From: Pollutiaquabacter aromativorans
GTDB lineage: Bacteria; Bacteroidota; Bacteroidia; AKYH767-A; 2013-40CM-41-45
Assembly: GCA_049177215.1 (NCBI GenBank)
Contig: CP185379.1
Coordinates: 372,001-436,000 of the forward strand
DNA: 64,000 nt
Direction: 5' to 3'
The number at the start of each line of letters is the position of its first letter. Position 1 is the stretch's first letter. The position numbers and the translations under genes were made by a program. Of the stretch, positions 23,701-32,292 are shown in pieces. The notes beneath the pieces were generated by a model. It was given only the letters and a program-made list of their open reading frames with translations. It was not told the origin of the DNA and searched no databases.

Positions 23701-26371
23701 GTCCACTACTGTTGTCGTCACCGCCCTTCCAGGGCCGGTACTTGCCCTGCAACCGGTTAGCGCGGTGTATTGCGGAACACCACTTGCGCTTACGGCATCT
23801 TCGGGCGGCGGAACAACCTTTGGCTGGTCGCCTGCAACGGGATTGAACGCTACCACCGGCTCTTCTGTTAGTGCGAGTCCGGCGACCGCCACGACGTATA
23901 CTGTCACCGCGACTGCTACTAATGGTTGTACGATTAGTGGTACTATTCCCATTACGATCGGAACCCCGCTGACGGTTAGTGTCGGCGCGGACACTACACA
24001 GGGATGTGCTCCCTTCGGCTCTGTACTGCGGGCTTGTGTCAATCCGACCTTCAATACCTATACGTTGGATTCTGCTGCCACCGATTATTCACCAGTCGGA
24101 TCAACCGCTTTCATTACACTGTCCAGTGCAGATGATGGCGATGCGGCGGTCAATCTGCCGTTCCCGTTCAACTTCTATGGCGTGAATTACACCTCGATAC
24201 GCGTTGGATCGAATGGCTACATCGGGATGGGAACCACCCCGGTGACTTCCCTGGCCAATCAGGCGCTTCCTTCAGCCACGGCGCCTAACGGAATCATCGC
24301 CTTGTGTTGGGACGATCTGCTTCACAGCGGACTGGCCACGGGCATCGATACATTTACGGTGGGAACCGCGCCCAATAGAAAGTTTGTCGTCCGGTATAAC
24401 GCAGGAGCGGTCGCGTTCTACAACATCGGATCACAAACCGGTTCCTTGGGCGGTAAGATCGTTTTGCATGAAGGAACCGGAGTCATCGAAGTCAGGATCG
24501 ATGTGATGAATAAAGGGGTACGGATCGATAACCAGACGCTTGGAATCGAAGATGCGGCCGGATTGGCGGCTGTAACGCCTCCGGGAAAGAACAATCTGGA
24601 TTGGCTTCAATCGACACCACGAACCTATCGGTTCACTCCTGCTGCACAACAGTGCAACAACACCGGTATCTCGTTTGACTGGACACCGGCTGCCACCCTG
24701 CATGCAACAAACCTGGACACCGCTGTTATCACAGGACTGAACAGCACAACCATTTTTACCGTAACCGCGTCGAACGCTTCGGGATGCAGTGCTCAGGATA
24801 CGGTGCAGATATTCGTATCGCCACAAGCTCCTACACCGGTGATTTCGAGCAGCGGACCGCTTTCCTTCTGCCCGGGCGGAAGCGTGACGTTAACTTCTTC
24901 CAGTACGGCTTTCCCGAATTACTGGAGTACCGGCGAAACAACGAATTCGATAACAGTAAATACTACCCAGACCGTTTCGGTTTACAGTTCGGATGCTTTT
25001 TGTCCTTCCGGCCGGGCTTATGTCGATGTCGTGCGATTCGATACGGTTCCGCCGCTGATCAACGTCTCCGGCGGCGGACTCGCGCTATGTTCGGGCAACC
25101 GTGATCTGCTCTCCGATGGCGCACCGCTCTTCGTAGCCTGGAGTTGGAGCACCGCCGAAACCTCTCAGCAAATCACGATCATGAATCCCGGGACCTATGC
25201 AGTGGCCGCTACGGATACCAATGGCTGTGTAACGCATGCGGAGATAACGTTCACGGCAGGTGTCGCTCCGGTGGCCCCTGTGATCTCCACCTTGAGTTCG
25301 CTCAGTGTATGCAACAATGAATACGTGACGATCGATTCCGATATTCCGGATGGGCTCACCTGGTTCCCGACGTTTGACAATACACCGTCGATCGCCTACA
25401 ACCTTTCACCTCCGGGAGTATACGACTTCTACGTTTCGCGCGACTCCCTGGGTTGTACCTCGGAGTCCAATCACCTGGTCTTTACGGTCAATCCGACTCC
25501 GGAGGTATATTTCTTCCTGCCGGCGGACTCCGCCTGTGTGGGCGATGTCATCACCCTCAACGGTTCGGGGTTGAGCAATGTGTCTTCTATCAGCTTTAAT
25601 GGCACTCCGGTCAGCGTATTCTCGGTGCTCGATGATTACACCATTCAGGTTACTGTTCCAGTCGGCGCTACGTCGGGAGGCATCACCCTGACCGATGGTT
25701 CCACCGGTTGCGCGGGTGTAAGTCCGCTGTTTTCGATTAAGGAAGTTTGCGGAGTCAGTGTAAACCTGAAGGTTTGGTTGCAGGGGTATTGTTTGCCAAC
25801 TCCGTTCGGAGGTAGTATGATGCCGGTCTGGACGCAACAAATGCGATCAGATTTAGGCAATGGCAATCCGGGTTCTCCAGCAGGCACGGAAACCGATTTG
25901 GTCTATGTCGGACTCTACGACGACAATCATGTACTGCAATTTGAAGATTCGGTCATGATCATGACGGATGGAACCGGTAGGATCGATCTCCCGGCGGCTT
26001 TCAATGGCAATAGTTATTATCTCCTGATCAAGCATCGTAGTCATGTCGCAATCCGCAGCGCCGGCTTGGTACTTATGAGCCCGGTAGTGACCTATGATTT
26101 CACGCTGTCAGAAAGTCAAGCGGATAATAACGGATCAAACTTCGGTATGACCCAGCTCTCCAATGGCGAGTGGGCGATGTGGGTAGGTGATGTTACCCAG
26201 GACGGATTTGTCGGGGGTGACGACGTGGGAAGTGTCGACAATGACAACTTGCTCGGGATTTATCTGGAGTATAGAAATTCGGATGTGACCGGGGATGGCT
26301 TCGTTGGTGGAGATGATGTCGGTGCGGTTGACAACAATAATCTCTTGGGGGTCTACTATTTCTATCCCTGA
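20777..26371 (+). CDS. Giant modular surface protein with CUB domain and dockerin-like tail
   Basis: The product has 1864 residues, with a signal peptide of 28 residues ending QAQ. A nidogen-like N-terminal module matches the 14796 product. Around residues 325-442 (21750-22105) there is a CUB-like domain: cysteines near both ends and the SGYDYLSIYNG strand typical of CUB. Ig-like repeats and nidogen-like modules at about 22740-23320 and 24050-24640 follow, then an IPT/TIG-like domain (about 25490-25735). The final third is strikingly similar in protein sequence to the end of the 1-8967 product, including the last calcium-loop pair GDVTQDGFVGGDDVG and SDVTGDGFVGGDDVG and the ending FYP. DNA-level codon choices differ, so the duplication is old. 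Probable calcium-binding adhesin, exported by an unidentified surface route. Confidence 0.85.
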   Translation: MNRKRYPMKAACSWLLALLLFSNLVQAQPANTYTFTTGTGVSLETLSAPVVLVGSGVDDTPASAASAIGFSFTINSNNYSNFWVNANGLFGFGTSPSTSYSNSITAPPSFPALMPWWDDMGTGTNGNVQYQLLGTSPNRKLVVEWRVRNIGETGNYTKTYQLWLFESNFAIQFVYGTGTAGSSASIGMSTSATEYQSVTTTSNTASTTTPANTQSTFPASGRYYLFTPASCAGTPSPGNTLASANPVCSGSALTLSMSTPPSSIGITYRWQTSPDGSTWTNVAGAAGNNVTLSANPTVATYYRCRVTCSASGLNGFSTPLLVNVVNCYNMQNGSLSNVCSARFYDSGGLAAAYANAESYTLTIYPTPGNLLRVQFNSFVTESGYDYLSIYNGNSTAAPLLLNTSGSTVPGTYTSSATDGSLTFRFTSDISITYAGWDALLSCVSLPVCSGTPTAGTISGTSGLCAGGTTTLTASGFSSGVSGLSFQWEESDDNGVADPWANVVGGSGANTNSYTSPALSVSRYYRMRVTCSNGGGTATTSGYLVTANPLPTVAIAANPGTTICGPGAINLSASGADTYNWSPASGLNATTGASVTATLSSSTSYTVVGTITATGCTATQSVSLNLLPGYSVNATANPVNICSGGSAQLNAVAQMPSSSYLLNPISPALVSTAGFATGPASDDAIVGPITLPFNFNFFGSPEDSLYISSNGHIIFGNSAPASQLAGLNIPDATDPDNVIALCWADLNPGSSGSVTYGTVGTAPNRIFVISWNAVPFYLQSGSNVTGQIQLYEGSNIVEVHISVINRGASTSNTVLGIENATGSSGLAPASRNGGTWSVSSPEAWRFSPYVPGYTYAWTPSTGLDNPTIPMPIASGVSGTTVYTVTVTADGVCTATATALVNEGVALSATASALPASVCEGQSTQLSGAASGGGEPFAYSWSDGVTEIGTTQLLTITPPVGSSTYYLTVADACGGSTSTTVVVTALPGPVLALQPVSAVYCGTPLALTASSGGGTTFGWSPATGLNATTGSSVSASPATATTYTVTATATNGCTISGTIPITIGTPLTVSVGADTTQGCAPFGSVLRACVNPTFNTYTLDSAATDYSPVGSTAFITLSSADDGDAAVNLPFPFNFYGVNYTSIRVGSNGYIGMGTTPVTSLANQALPSATAPNGIIALCWDDLLHSGLATGIDTFTVGTAPNRKFVVRYNAGAVAFYNIGSQTGSLGGKIVLHEGTGVIEVRIDVMNKGVRIDNQTLGIEDAAGLAAVTPPGKNNLDWLQSTPRTYRFTPAAQQCNNTGISFDWTPAATLHATNLDTAVITGLNSTTIFTVTASNASGCSAQDTVQIFVSPQAPTPVISSSGPLSFCPGGSVTLTSSSTAFPNYWSTGETTNSITVNTTQTVSVYSSDAFCPSGRAYVDVVRFDTVPPLINVSGGGLALCSGNRDLLSDGAPLFVAWSWSTAETSQQITIMNPGTYAVAATDTNGCVTHAEITFTAGVAPVAPVISTLSSLSVCNNEYVTIDSDIPDGLTWFPTFDNTPSIAYNLSPPGVYDFYVSRDSLGCTSESNHLVFTVNPTPEVYFFLPADSACVGDVITLNGSGLSNVSSISFNGTPVSVFSVLDDYTIQVTVPVGATSGGITLTDGSTGCAGVSPLFSIKEVCGVSVNLKVWLQGYCLPTPFGGSMMPVWTQQMRSDLGNGNPGSPAGTETDLVYVGLYDDNHVLQFEDSVMIMTDGTGRIDLPAAFNGNSYYLLIKHRSHVAIRSAGLVLMSPVVTYDFTLSESQADNNGSNFGMTQLSNGEWAMWVGDVTQDGFVGGDDVGSVDNDNLLGIYLEYRNSDVTGDGFVGGDDVGAVDNNNLLGVYYFYP

Positions 26372-26553
26372 GAGATCCGAAAAATGTTTATCCCAGGTCA
26401 GGGTGTCCAATACCCTGCAGGATCGATTGGCAACCTGATTTGGAAGTTGTATTTAGAGGGTAAGAAAAAATAGCGATTTCAGGGTTTTTGCCCTGAATTG
26501 CAGGTTATTCATGATCCCAATGTTGAAAAAGGACTTGTCTTTCTAGCAAAAAC
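26372..26553. other. Intergenic region with two hairpins
   Basis: CAGGGT and ACCCTG pair at 26399-26417, and TTCAGGG and CCCTGAA pair around TTTTTG at 26478-26497. Either could end the upstream transcript; neither has a strong T tail. No gene is seen. Confidence 0.4.
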
Positions 26554-26583
26554 ATGTTAAATTTATCGCAAATACGAATTACT

Positions 26584-27837
26584 ATGAGCAATGCCAAGAG
26601 GGCGAGTTTGATCGCTATTTTAATGACCTGTCTTAATCTGGGCAGTTTGTTTGCGCAGGATCCAGGCTTCTCGGTGTCGGTTGGAAACGCCCATTATATC
26701 GCACCCAACTTGTTTGAGTTTGATATCATGATCCAGTCCACTGGTTCACCGGCGACGTTCAACTTCCGTACTTTCCAGGGTGGATTATTTATTAATCCTT
26801 CGTGGAAAGGAGCAGGAACCATTACCGCCAGTTATGTCTCCGGATCCACTCAGTTGAGCGGGCTTGGTTACAATGGTTCGATTCAGTGGAATCCTTCCGA
26901 CAACTTCATCAACCTTTCGGTCAATACCGGAGTCCGTAACGGCGGCTCGCCTCAGGCAACGGTCATTGGTACTTCGCCGGTTCGTGTCATGACGATGCGG
27001 TTGTTCAGCACCGCCAATTTCAATTGCTCGACTTCGCCTAACCTTCAGTTTAATTACAACCAATCTGTTACTCCGCTTCGGTTGCGTTCCGCTGTATCGT
27101 GGAGAACGGCCAACCCGGATGTCAATTACAACCTGCATTACCCGGGTCGGACTTTTGGCGGAACCGCAGTATTCAACGGCGAGACCTGGTCGCTGTCGGA
27201 TGCAGATGGACGATCGCCTGTTAACAGCGCGGCCAACCCGTCGTCCTGTCCTTTGCAGATGAACCTGGTGACCTTCATCCAGGCATTTGTCAATCCTTCT
27301 ACCGGCTTGATGGATAATTCAGGTTCTGGCCTGTTGAACGCGCTCGGCGAATCACCCAATTCCATGGACGTTGATACCATTACGGTCACCCTGGTGAACT
27401 CTTCCACCCTTGCCGATGTAGAGTCGCAGAAGGTGATTTTGAAATCAGACGGGTCATCGCTGACCTATTTTACCGGTTCTGCAATTGGTACGAGTTGTTA
27501 CATCCGCGTGAATCACCGGAATTCGCTCGAAACCTGGAGCGCGGGTCCTGTGAACATGGCTGCAAATACAACCTATAATTTCTCCAGTAATCAGAATCAA
27601 GCCTACGGCGACAACCTCGTACAGGTAGCCGGTGTTTGGGCCATGTATTCCGGTGATGTCAATCAGGATGGTTTCATCGGTGGTGATGACGTTGGCGCGG
27701 TAGATAATGATAACCTGGCTGGTTTGTTCTTCACGTATACGACCAGTGACATCAATGGTGATTTGTTTGTGGGTGGCGATGATGTCGGCGTAGTGGATAA
27801 CAACAACCTGGCTGGCGTCTACTTGCTCCGCCCCTGA
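26584..27837 (+). CDS. Small secreted protein with dockerin-like tail
   Basis: The ATG at 26584 is preferred over the in-frame ATG at 26554, because it starts a normal signal peptide (MSNAKRASLIAIL, cleavage after LFAQ); the product is then 417 residues. The mature N-terminal 180 residues form a beta domain that resembles the N-terminal domain of the 9048 product (shared pattern APNxFxxDxxIQxTG, FR, AGTxT). The C-terminal 200 residues are the shared tail module: a beta domain with a VNHRNSLETWS strand, then GDVNQDGFIGGDDVG and SDINGDLFVGGDDVG. It looks like a minimal version of the giant proteins without the Ig-like chain. Function unknown; one possibility is a binding partner or scaffold component. 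Confidence 0.8.
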   Translation: MSNAKRASLIAILMTCLNLGSLFAQDPGFSVSVGNAHYIAPNLFEFDIMIQSTGSPATFNFRTFQGGLFINPSWKGAGTITASYVSGSTQLSGLGYNGSIQWNPSDNFINLSVNTGVRNGGSPQATVIGTSPVRVMTMRLFSTANFNCSTSPNLQFNYNQSVTPLRLRSAVSWRTANPDVNYNLHYPGRTFGGTAVFNGETWSLSDADGRSPVNSAANPSSCPLQMNLVTFIQAFVNPSTGLMDNSGSGLLNALGESPNSMDVDTITVTLVNSSTLADVESQKVILKSDGSSLTYFTGSAIGTSCYIRVNHRNSLETWSAGPVNMAANTTYNFSSNQNQAYGDNLVQVAGVWAMYSGDVNQDGFIGGDDVGAVDNDNLAGLFFTYTTSDINGDLFVGGDDVGVVDNNNLAGVYLLRP

Positions 27838-27866
27838 TGAAAAAGTAAATCCCCACGAGAATATCA

Positions 27867-27901
27867 AAAGCCTGCCAGAGGTTCTTCTGGCAGGCTTTTT
27901 T
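27867..27901 (+). terminator. Rho-independent terminator
   Basis: A 13-bp stem (AAAGCCTGCCAGA with TCTGGCAGGCTTT) and a T-run end the surface-protein locus 29 bp after the last stop codon. Confidence 0.92.
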
Positions 27902-28303
27902 ATTTGGGGTAAAGGAAGCTTGGGAGTGGGTGGGAGCTTGAATCTTCGTTCAGGCGATTTGTTCAGTGATTGAATTCGCGGTTGCCGAAAGCAGGGTTTG
28001 GCGTTTCCATGCACTCGGCACTTCCGCGATGGTTGCTTGAATCTCAGAGTAGGGAAATCGGCTTACAATGTATATCCACAAATTGCAGTCGACTGTGTGG
28101 CCCCACGGGTGGTCTGTCGAAGTGAACGGATCCGTGGCGAGTTTAGCCAGGTTGCGGTTCAACTAACAGGGGATGAATGAAGTTGGCCGATTGATTCTGC
28201 CGCATCGTATGTTAATCTTATCATATCCATTTCGATCGACTTTAAGCCGATTGCGCTGACCTGGAGTGTTCGGTCGGGGCAAGGCCGGTTAAGTGTAAAT
28301 GAA

Positions 28304-28332
28304 AAGGGGGTTGCAGGATATGCAACCCCCTT
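28304..28332 (-). terminator. Terminator downstream of smc
   Basis: The stem AAGGGGGTTGCA and TGCAACCCCCTT has a 5-nt loop. Read on the minus strand it is followed by TTCATTTAC. It lies 53 bp beyond the smc stop. Confidence 0.85.
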
Positions 28333-28384
28333 CGGGATGTCGGCTGACAAATTAGCTGTTGCCCGGAACAGGAGCGGGCATTGC

Positions 28385-31300
28385 TCAGACCGTCTCTTCC
28401 ATTTCCGTCAGATCCACCGGCACGACCTGCGTGACACCGGTCTCGACCATGGTGATGCCGTACATGATGTCGGTGGCGGCCATGGTGCGCTTGTTGTGCG
28501 TGATGATGATGAACTGCGAGTCCTTGGAGAACTTCCGGATGATGTTGTTGAACTTGTCGATGTTGGCGTCGTCGAGCGGCGCGTCCACTTCGTCAAAGAT
28601 GCAGAACGGAGCCGGCTTCAGCAGGTAGATGCCGAACAGGAGCGCGGTCGCGGTGAGGGTCTTTTCTCCACCCGACAACTGGGAGATCGACAAGGGGCGC
28701 TTGCCTTTCGGTTTGGCCACGATCTGGACGTCCGAATCCGTGGGATTGTCCGGATTGAGCAGGACCAGGTCGCAATCGTCGTCCTCGGTAAACAGGGAAC
28801 GGAAAACGCGAATGAAATTTTCCCGGATGGAGTGGAAGGCCGTCATGAAGTTCTCGCGGGCCGTCTTCTCGATCTCTTCGATGGTCTGCAAGAGTGATTC
28901 CTTGGCCTTGATCAGATCGTCCTTCTGGGTGGTGATGAAGGTGTGGCGTTCCTGGATCTCGTTATACGCTTCAACCGCCATGGGGTTGATCGGACCGTAC
29001 GTGTCCAGCTGGTGTTTCTGCTTGGCGACTTTTTCCCGCAACACCTCTTCCGTCCAGTCGGGTGAAGGTTCGCGTTCGAGGATGTCGTTGATGTCGATGT
29101 TGAATTCGACCGACAGGCGCTCCTTGAGCGAGTTGAGCTGGATCTTCAATTCGGTCGTACGTTCCTTGATGGCCTGAGCCAACTGGTCGCACTGCTCGCG
29201 CTGGTGACGGATCTGCCGGATGCGGTTCTCCAGTTCGTCGATCTCGCCGCGCGAACGGTAGAATTCGGTTTCGACGAGGCTGACCGATTTCTCGAGCTCT
29301 TCCTTCTCGGCATAGAGTTCCAGCAATTGTCCGTCGAAATCGGTGGACGATTGGAGCAACTCCCGGATCTGTTCCTGGATGTAATCCAATTCGGCCACAT
29401 TGGCCGTGATGTTGCGTTGCAGGTTGCCTTCCAGTTCGACCTTGTACCCGTGATCCCGGATGATGCCGGCGATCTTGTTCTGCTGCTGGATGCAATGGAT
29501 GTTGTGCTGGTTGTATTCCGTACCGGCACGGTTCATCTCGTCGGTCAGCGTGTTGAACTCGGTTTGCAGGGCCGACAGATGGCCGGTGACCTCATCAAAC
29601 CGCACCCGGAGCTGCAGGATGTGCTCCTGGTAGCTCAGGTTGTCCTGCTGCAGGGTGTTGTCGATCTCGTGCAACTGGGCATTCAGGTTGTCGAGCAGTT
29701 TCTGGTTGTTGTCGATACCGGCTTGCAGGTGTTCCGTCTTGTGGTGCAACGAAGCGAACTCCTGTACCGCCCGGTTCAGCTCTTGCTGGAAGTGCTTTTT
29801 CCGGCCGGTGAGTTCGTCGCGTTCGCGCCGGGTAGCCTGTAAAGCCGCCTGCAGACGATCACGCTCCTGGCGGTGGGTCTCCAGGGAGGCGGTCAATTGT
29901 TCGATCTCTTTGGAAAGCGTATCCAGATGCTTGGCGCGTCCGATGCGCTTTCCGTCGAAGAGGCCGACCGAGCCGCCGGAAAGGGCGTGGCGGGTACGGC
30001 AGTATTTGCCGTTGCGGGAAATGAAGATGCGGTCCTCCTGGCTTTCACGCAGGAAGGGTGTGCGGTCCTCGTCTTCCACGACGATGTATACGTTGCGCAG
30101 GAGGTGATTGCAAAGGGCCTGGTAGCGTGGCTCTACGTCGAGGATGGAGAGGGCAGGGATGGTGCCTTGCGGGCCGTTGGAATCGGTAGAGGCGCTTCCT
30201 TCGAAATTTTGGAGGATGAAGAAATTCGCGCGGCCTTTCGCGGCTTGTGCCAGCAGGTTAACCGCCTGGCTGGCGGCTTCAATATCCTCGATCACGAAAT
30301 AGTTCATGAACGGATCGAGGTAATTTTCAATTGCCGTCTTGAACTCGGCCTGGCAGCTCAGGATTTCCGAGAACAGGGGAGCGCGAAGTGCGTCCGGCGC
30401 GTTCTTGCGCAGGTAACGCAGCGATTCCGGATAACCCTCGAGGTTCTCGACGAGGCTCTTGGTGAGGTTGAATTCATTCTGGCGGGCGTCCAGCTTACGA
30501 CCCTCGGCCATGAGCGACTCATTCGCCTTTTTCAATTCTTCTTCGTAACGCGTCAGGTCGGCGCCGATCTGTACTTCGCGTTCAAGCAGCGAATTCAACT
30601 CCTGTTCCCGGTTGTCTTTGTTGAGGCGGCTCTGGTCGGTATCGGAGCTGATGCGTCCGAGTTCCTGCTCTTTGTGGCTGGTGTCGGAGCCCAGTCGTTC
30701 GATCTCCTTCTGAAGGGATTCTTTCCGCGCCTGGGTGACCGCGAGCGTTTTCTCCGTTTCATGCATCGCCGTCTGGATCGACTGCGATTCGGTGGTGTAG
30801 CGGTGGATGTCGCTCTTCATTTCGTCGTGGCGGGAACGCACGACGTCGAGCGCGGTTTTCATTTCCTGCAACTGTGCCTGGAGCTGGTCAAGCAGCGATT
30901 CCTCCTGCAAACGATCGGTTTCCGACTGGCGGATCTGGTCCTGAGTCGTCTGCAGATTGGCGCGATCGGAAGAGATCTGCTGCGTCAGGGTCTGCTCCTT
31001 GTCCTGGAGGTACTTCAGTTTTTCATTACTGACCTTCTTGTCGTTTTCCTGAGAGCGGATCGTGTCGACTTTCAGATTGAGTTTCTTTTGTGACTCCGTC
31101 AGTTCCTTCTCGCGATCGAGTGCGAGCAGTTTCTTTTGCTGTAGTTCGGCTTCACTGGTATCCAGTTGGGTATCCAGCGCGACCTTTTGTTCCACCTGCT
31201 GGACTTCCTGCTGCTGCAGTTCGTCGAATGTCTGCTTGCTGCCGGACAAGGTGAAAACCGCCAGTTCGGTACTCAGTTCTTTGTATTGTTCCTTGAGCCG

Positions 31301-31948
31301 GTAGTAACGCTCGGTTTTCTTTGATTGCGATTCGAGCGATTTCATGTTCCGCTCGATCTCGAACAACAGGTCGTTGACCCGGTTGAGGTCGCCTTCGGTA
31401 TCCTCGAGTTTCTGGAAGGTCTGCTTCTTACGGATCTTGTACTTCGAGATGCCGGCAGCTTCCTCGAGGAGATTCTTGATCGCGTTATTCTTATCGTTGA
31501 GGATCTCGTCGACCATCTTCAATTCGATGATGGCGTAGGAGTCCGAACCGATACCCGTGTCCAGGAAAAGTTCGGTAATGTCCTTGAGACGACACGTAAC
31601 CCCGTTGAGCAGGTATTCGCTTTCGCCTTCGCGGTAATAGCGGCGGGATATCGTGACGGTGGAATACTCCGTCGGGAGGATATTCTTGGTGTTTTCAAAT
31701 GTCAGGGAGACTTCGGCGACGTTCGCGGCTTTCCGGCTCTTGGTGCCGTTGAAAATGATGTTCTCCATCTTTTCAGAGCGCAGCATCCGCGTCTTCTGCT
31801 CGCCCAGTACCCAACGGATGGCATCCACCACGTTGGATTTGCCGCTACCGTTGGGACCTACGATCGAAGTGACCCCCTTGTCGAAGTGGATGGTCACCTT
31901 CTCGCCGAAACTCTTAAATCCCTTGATTTCTAGTGTTGTAAGACGCAT
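28385..31948 (-). CDS. smc: Chromosome segregation protein SMC
   Basis: The product has 1187 residues, the usual SMC length. Walker A is GPNGSGKSN near residue 32-40. Two long coiled coils flank a hinge at about residues 510-680. The C-terminal ATPase half has the signature LSGGEKTLTA and Walker B CIFDEVDAPLDD. SMC forms a ring that loads on DNA and organises and separates chromosomes, normally with ScpA and ScpB, which are not in this window. The start at 31948 is supported by the MRLTTLEIKGFKSFG N-terminus typical of the family. The gene stands alone, with its own promoter and terminator. Confidence 0.98.
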   Translation of the reverse strand: MRLTTLEIKGFKSFGEKVTIHFDKGVTSIVGPNGSGKSNVVDAIRWVLGEQKTRMLRSEKMENIIFNGTKSRKAANVAEVSLTFENTKNILPTEYSTVTISRRYYREGESEYLLNGVTCRLKDITELFLDTGIGSDSYAIIELKMVDEILNDKNNAIKNLLEEAAGISKYKIRKKQTFQKLEDTEGDLNRVNDLLFEIERNMKSLESQSKKTERYYRLKEQYKELSTELAVFTLSGSKQTFDELQQQEVQQVEQKVALDTQLDTSEAELQQKKLLALDREKELTESQKKLNLKVDTIRSQENDKKVSNEKLKYLQDKEQTLTQQISSDRANLQTTQDQIRQSETDRLQEESLLDQLQAQLQEMKTALDVVRSRHDEMKSDIHRYTTESQSIQTAMHETEKTLAVTQARKESLQKEIERLGSDTSHKEQELGRISSDTDQSRLNKDNREQELNSLLEREVQIGADLTRYEEELKKANESLMAEGRKLDARQNEFNLTKSLVENLEGYPESLRYLRKNAPDALRAPLFSEILSCQAEFKTAIENYLDPFMNYFVIEDIEAASQAVNLLAQAAKGRANFFILQNFEGSASTDSNGPQGTIPALSILDVEPRYQALCNHLLRNVYIVVEDEDRTPFLRESQEDRIFISRNGKYCRTRHALSGGSVGLFDGKRIGRAKHLDTLSKEIEQLTASLETHRQERDRLQAALQATRRERDELTGRKKHFQQELNRAVQEFASLHHKTEHLQAGIDNNQKLLDNLNAQLHEIDNTLQQDNLSYQEHILQLRVRFDEVTGHLSALQTEFNTLTDEMNRAGTEYNQHNIHCIQQQNKIAGIIRDHGYKVELEGNLQRNITANVAELDYIQEQIRELLQSSTDFDGQLLELYAEKEELEKSVSLVETEFYRSRGEIDELENRIRQIRHQREQCDQLAQAIKERTTELKIQLNSLKERLSVEFNIDINDILEREPSPDWTEEVLREKVAKQKHQLDTYGPINPMAVEAYNEIQERHTFITTQKDDLIKAKESLLQTIEEIEKTARENFMTAFHSIRENFIRVFRSLFTEDDDCDLVLLNPDNPTDSDVQIVAKPKGKRPLSISQLSGGEKTLTATALLFGIYLLKPAPFCIFDEVDAPLDDANIDKFNNIIRKFSKDSQFIIITHNKRTMAATDIMYGITMVETGVTQVVPVDLTEMEETV

Positions 31949-31973
31949 AAAGTGTGTGTCGAGTCGTGAACTG

Positions 31974-31982
31974 GCAAAAATA
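31974..31982 (-). promoter_or_regulatory. smc promoter -7 element
   Basis: TATTTTTGC on the minus strand matches the Bacteroidota TAnnTTTG element and is 25 bp upstream of the smc ATG. The same nine bases occur before the tRNA-Asp gene. Confidence 0.65.
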
Positions 31983-32244
31983 AGCCATTTGATGGGGCTT
32001 CAGAAGGATTTGTTAATAACTCTTGACCCTGTGATGACGGGGTAATTCATGTGCGGTAAATAAGCTGACGAGCGGTTGACAGAATTCGAAAAACGTCGCC
32101 TTTTCTTTGGGTGGAAGAAAGTGAGTGGCTTTAACAATTACACGGAAGTATTTTCTGCCGGAATAATTGCTAACCCACTCAGCATGAAGGTCGTCATCGA
32201 ATGTCGGAAAAATGCGTTGTTTTTGGTTTTAACTATTCAATTCA

Positions 32245-32252
32245 TACATTTA
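32245..32252 (+). promoter_or_regulatory. Possible -7 element of the TonB-dependent receptor operon
   Basis: TACATTTA is one mismatch from TAnnTTTG. A TTTTGG stretch lies about 20 bp upstream in the -33 position. It is 40 bp before the ATG. Confidence 0.4.
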
Positions 32253-32292
32253 CCGCCCACGAAAATTAACTACCTGCTAACAAATCCATCCT

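Larger units (their letters stand above)
27838..28384. other. Intergenic region between convergent genes
   Basis: This 547-bp spacer has a terminator at each end (27867-27901 and 28304-28332). The middle, about 27910-28300, shows no convincing gene, RNA or repeat; short open frames there have no recognisable composition or start context. Confidence 0.6.
31949..32292. other. Divergent promoter region between smc and the TonB-dependent receptor
   Basis: This 344-bp region has promoter-like elements for both sides (31974-31982 minus and 32245-32252 plus). A short open frame overlaps it but has no protein-like features. No RNA gene is evident. Confidence 0.6.

Noticed and set aside
27910..28300. 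Small genes in the smc downstream spacer
   Set aside because: Only short frames without start context or recognisable composition.
28337..31933. Plus-strand open frames opposite smc, up to 406 codons
   Set aside because: They are reverse-complement shadows of an unmistakable SMC protein.
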